A DNA stretch of 64,000 bases from JALORV01 sp963766365 (GTDB lineage Bacteria; Pseudomonadota; Gammaproteobacteria; Burkholderiales; Burkholderiaceae_F): the NCBI GenBank assembly GCA_963766365.1, contig CAVXZK010000010.1, positions 124,001-188,000 of the forward strand, in the 5' to 3' direction. How positions within the stretch are numbered: the first letter of the stretch is position 1; each line of letters starts with the position of its first letter. The notes beneath the pieces were generated by a model. The model was not told where the DNA came from, did no database searches, and worked only from the letters and a program-made list of their open reading frames with translations. A program made the position numbers and the translations under genes. Positions 62,232 through 64,000 of the stretch are shown here, one piece after another.

Positions 62232-63209
62232 TTACTGCGGCTGGAATCCGCTGCTGCGGATGATCCGCGCCCAGGCCTGGGAGTAGGCGCGTTCGCGGGC
62301 TGCCAATTGGGCCTGCGGCAGCAGGCCGACCGTCAGTCCCCATGCCGTCAGCTTGTCGTTCACTTCGGGCCGGGCGATAACCTTGGCCAGCGCTGCGGAG
62401 AATCGATCGATTTCCGCCTGCGGCGTACCCGCGGGTGCGAAGAAGGCGTAGTACGGAACATCCTCGAAGCCGGCGAGTCCCAGTTCTGCGAAGGTCGGAA
62501 CCTCCGGCATGGCAGCCTGCCGCGTGGGACCGAGTACGGCGACAACGCGCAGCTTGCCGGCCTTGTGGTTCTCTACGAACTCAGGTACCGAGCCGATGCC
62601 GGCAGGAATCTGGTTGCCGAGCATGTCGGCGATCATCGGTGCGCTGCCGCGGTATGGCACGGCCACGAGATCGGCGCCATATTTCTCGCCAATCACCTTG
62701 ACCAGAAACTCGGGCACCGACGCGGGCGCGGGAACGCCGATCGCCGACTTGCCCCCCTGGCTCTTTACCCACGCCACGTAATCCTTGAACGTCTTCGCCG
62801 CGGTGCCGCCCGACAACGCGAGCGCGTTGACGAACGTGGCAAAGCCCGCGATCGGCACGAAATCGCGTGCCGGGTCGAATCCCGGGTTCTTCGTGACAAG
62901 CGGCAGGATCGAGATCGTATGGTCGTGCGAGATGAACACCGTGGTGCCATCGGGCGCTGCCGCCTTCAGCGCCTGGGCCGCAATCTGCCCTCCGGCACCA
63001 GGCCGGTTCTCGACTATGACCGGGGCGTTCAGTTCGTCTTTCAGCCCCTCCGCGAGAGTGCGCGCGATCGCATCAGTGCCGCCGCCGGGCGGGAAGCCAA
63101 CGAGGACCTTGATGGGCTTGCCCTGAGCGAAGGCTGTCCCAACCGACAGCGCCGAGAGAAGCAGTAACGCGCCCAGCCAGCATTGCATGCCGTATCCCCG
63201 GCTCCGCAT
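62232..63209 (-). CDS. Bug family tripartite tricarboxylate transporter substrate-binding protein
   Basis: A periplasmic binding protein of about 325 residues with signal peptide (LGALLLLSALSVGTAFAQG) and Bug landmarks: KVLVGFPPGGGTDAIARTLA, VIVENRPGAGGQIAAQALK, the DGTTVFIS strand, IGVPAPASVPEFL and LVAVPYRGSAPMIADMLG. Ligand unknown; no TctAB pair is near, so it is the second orphan of the window. The start could be 63209, 63188 or 63245; 63209 gives a usual signal peptide length. Confidence 0.9.
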   Translation of the reverse strand: MRSRGYGMQCWLGALLLLSALSVGTAFAQGKPIKVLVGFPPGGGTDAIARTLAEGLKDELNAPVIVENRPGAGGQIAAQALKAAAPDGTTVFISHDHTISILPLVTKNPGFDPARDFVPIAGFATFVNALALSGGTAAKTFKDYVAWVKSQGGKSAIGVPAPASVPEFLVKVIGEKYGADLVAVPYRGSAPMIADMLGNQIPAGIGSVPEFVENHKAGKLRVVAVLGPTRQAAMPEVPTFAELGLAGFEDVPYYAFFAPAGTPQAEIDRFSAALAKVIARPEVNDKLTAWGLTVGLLPQAQLAARERAYSQAWARIIRSSGFQPQ

Positions 63210-63241
63210 CGCTGTTCCCGCAGCCGATCGAACCGGTGGCG

Positions 63242-64000
63242 TCACGCGTGACGTACGAGCAGCAGCGGCACGCTCGAGCGCGCCATCACGCGCGTGGCCA
63301 CCGACCCCAGTACCGCGGCCTTGAACGCGCCGTAGCCGTGCGAGCCCATGACCAGCACGTCGAGTTTCTTCTTGGCGTAGGCGGACAACTCGTCGCCGGC
63401 ATTGCCGACAAGGCAGACTTCGGCTGGCTTGATGGTGGCCTTGGCGAGCAGCTTGCGCGCCGGCCCCACTGCGGCCTCGAAGGCCTTCTTCTGCAGTGTC
63501 CGGATCTCTTCCTCGGAAAACGCGGGTAGCGCGATCCCTCCCATGTCGGGCATGACCGCGCCGGCGAAATCGCTGACCACGTGCAGCAAGGTCAGTTCGG
63601 GCTTTGCGCCAAACAGCGCGAGGTGGCGCAATACGTACTTGACCGCTTCGCGTCCGTACTTGCTGCCATCCACGGCGATGCCGACCTTCAGTCCGTCTCT
63701 CTTCGGTGTTTCCTTGTGGCGCAGGACCAGCATCGGCACCTGGGTTCGAGCCAGCACATTGTTTGTCACCGAACCGACCAGCAGATTGCGCAGCGCCGAG
63801 TGACCATGCGATCCCATGACGATCAGGTCGACGTCATCCTTGACCGCCGCGGCACTGATCTCCTCGCCTGGGTGGCCGACCAGGTAATGGCCGGTGGCTT
63901 TCAGTCCTGCCTTGGCCAGGCGACGCAGTGCCGGCTTGAGCGCGCGATCCGACTCATCGGTGTAGTAATCGGTCAACGCCGCTTTGCCGACCACGCGTGC
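63242..64000 (-). CDS. Tandem universal stress protein (UspA-like), 5' end outside the window
   Basis: The frame is open to the window edge, so the N terminus is missing. Two Usp domains are visible: the tail of the first with the nucleotide-binding VMGSHGHSALRNLLVGSVTNNVL, and a complete second domain from KVGIAVDGSKYGREAVKYVL to VMGSHGYGAFKAAVLGSVATRVM. Both keep the G-x2-G-x9-G pattern of ATP-binding family members. Tandem Usp proteins bind nucleotides and respond to stress. Next to the Bug receptor gene, but no function link is visible. Confidence 0.88.
   Translation of the reverse strand, partial: ARVVGKAALTDYYTDESDRALKPALRRLAKAGLKATGHYLVGHPGEEISAAAVKDDVDLIVMGSHGHSALRNLLVGSVTNNVLARTQVPMLVLRHKETPKRDGLKVGIAVDGSKYGREAVKYVLRHLALFGAKPELTLLHVVSDFAGAVMPDMGGIALPAFSEEEIRTLQKKAFEAAVGPARKLLAKATIKPAEVCLVGNAGDELSAYAKKKLDVLVMGSHGYGAFKAAVLGSVATRVMARSSVPLLLVRHA

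Overview
This is a GC-rich bacterial chromosomal window in which almost every base is coding. Gene content and order point to a betaproteobacterium, probably Burkholderiales or a close relative. The backbone is tkt-gap-pgk-pyk-fba followed by purC-purE-purK-sua5, and an RNB nuclease-tonB-aroE-mtgA block. Two orphan Bug-type receptors of tripartite tricarboxylate transport systems, a kynurenine operon next to a glutaryl-CoA dehydrogenase, and a fused SpeD-SpeE polyamine enzyme fit the same group. No rRNA, tRNA, phage, insertion sequence or CRISPR array was seen.

Layout. 1-6034: end of an SDR gene, a YbaK-like deacylase, MarC, an RNB exonuclease, TonB, AroE and MtgA. 6251-9852: MgtE, a KTSC protein and UbiD. 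10314-14812: a membrane-anchored lytic transglycosylase, a strong candidate small RNA on the minus strand, malic enzyme (MaeB with a phosphotransacetylase-like tail), and a secreted Sa-type guanyl RNase with its barstar inhibitor. 14817-17453 (minus): YidB-like protein, RsmE and the SpeD-SpeE fusion. 17977-28631: the sugar-phosphate block tkt-gap, then an S8 protease with a GlyGly-CTERM tail facing its rhombosortase, then pgk, a VOC protein, pyk and fba. 28861-38475: a zinc-ribbon protein, a Bug receptor, an M14 peptidase, dgkA, purC-purE-purK, a frameshifted sua5, a decayed SGNH-esterase pseudogene and an alpha/beta hydrolase. 38489-45897 (minus): HdeD, an MDR oxidoreductase, GcdH, the kynBUA operon with an EamA transporter, and a flavin reductase. 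46042-52527: LemA/TPM cluster, a Yip1-like membrane protein, MsrA, and a TlpA-DUF4266-DUF3570-ApbE cluster. 52535-59717 (minus): DUF72 protein, histidine kinase and response regulator, PdxH, ChaC, an MFS and an EamA transporter. 59894-64000: ahpC-ahpF, a second Bug receptor and a truncated tandem universal stress protein.

The most unusual signal is not a gene. Four intergenic regions (about 7.75-8.1, 29.35-29.5, 41.4-41.6 and 51.43-51.58 kb) carry a mosaic hairpin repeat. Its core, GTGTACGC-apex-GCACGTGCAC, is nearly constant, while the apical stem, and in one unit the foot of the stem, changes sequence between copies and keeps its self-complementarity. Two copies have paired units in inverted orientation, as in REPIN-like elements. 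Covariation of this kind means the structure is being maintained; no matching mobilising enzyme is in the window. The second strongest signal is a minus-strand RNA of about 110 nt near 11.4 kb. It has a near-consensus promoter, a long two-part closing stem, a terminal T run and a long CU-rich stretch complementary to Shine-Dalgarno sequences.

Start sites were moved inward from the longest open frame where a ribosome binding site, stop-start overlap or family length supported it. Very long antisense open frames are side effects of GC-rich codon use and are not annotated.
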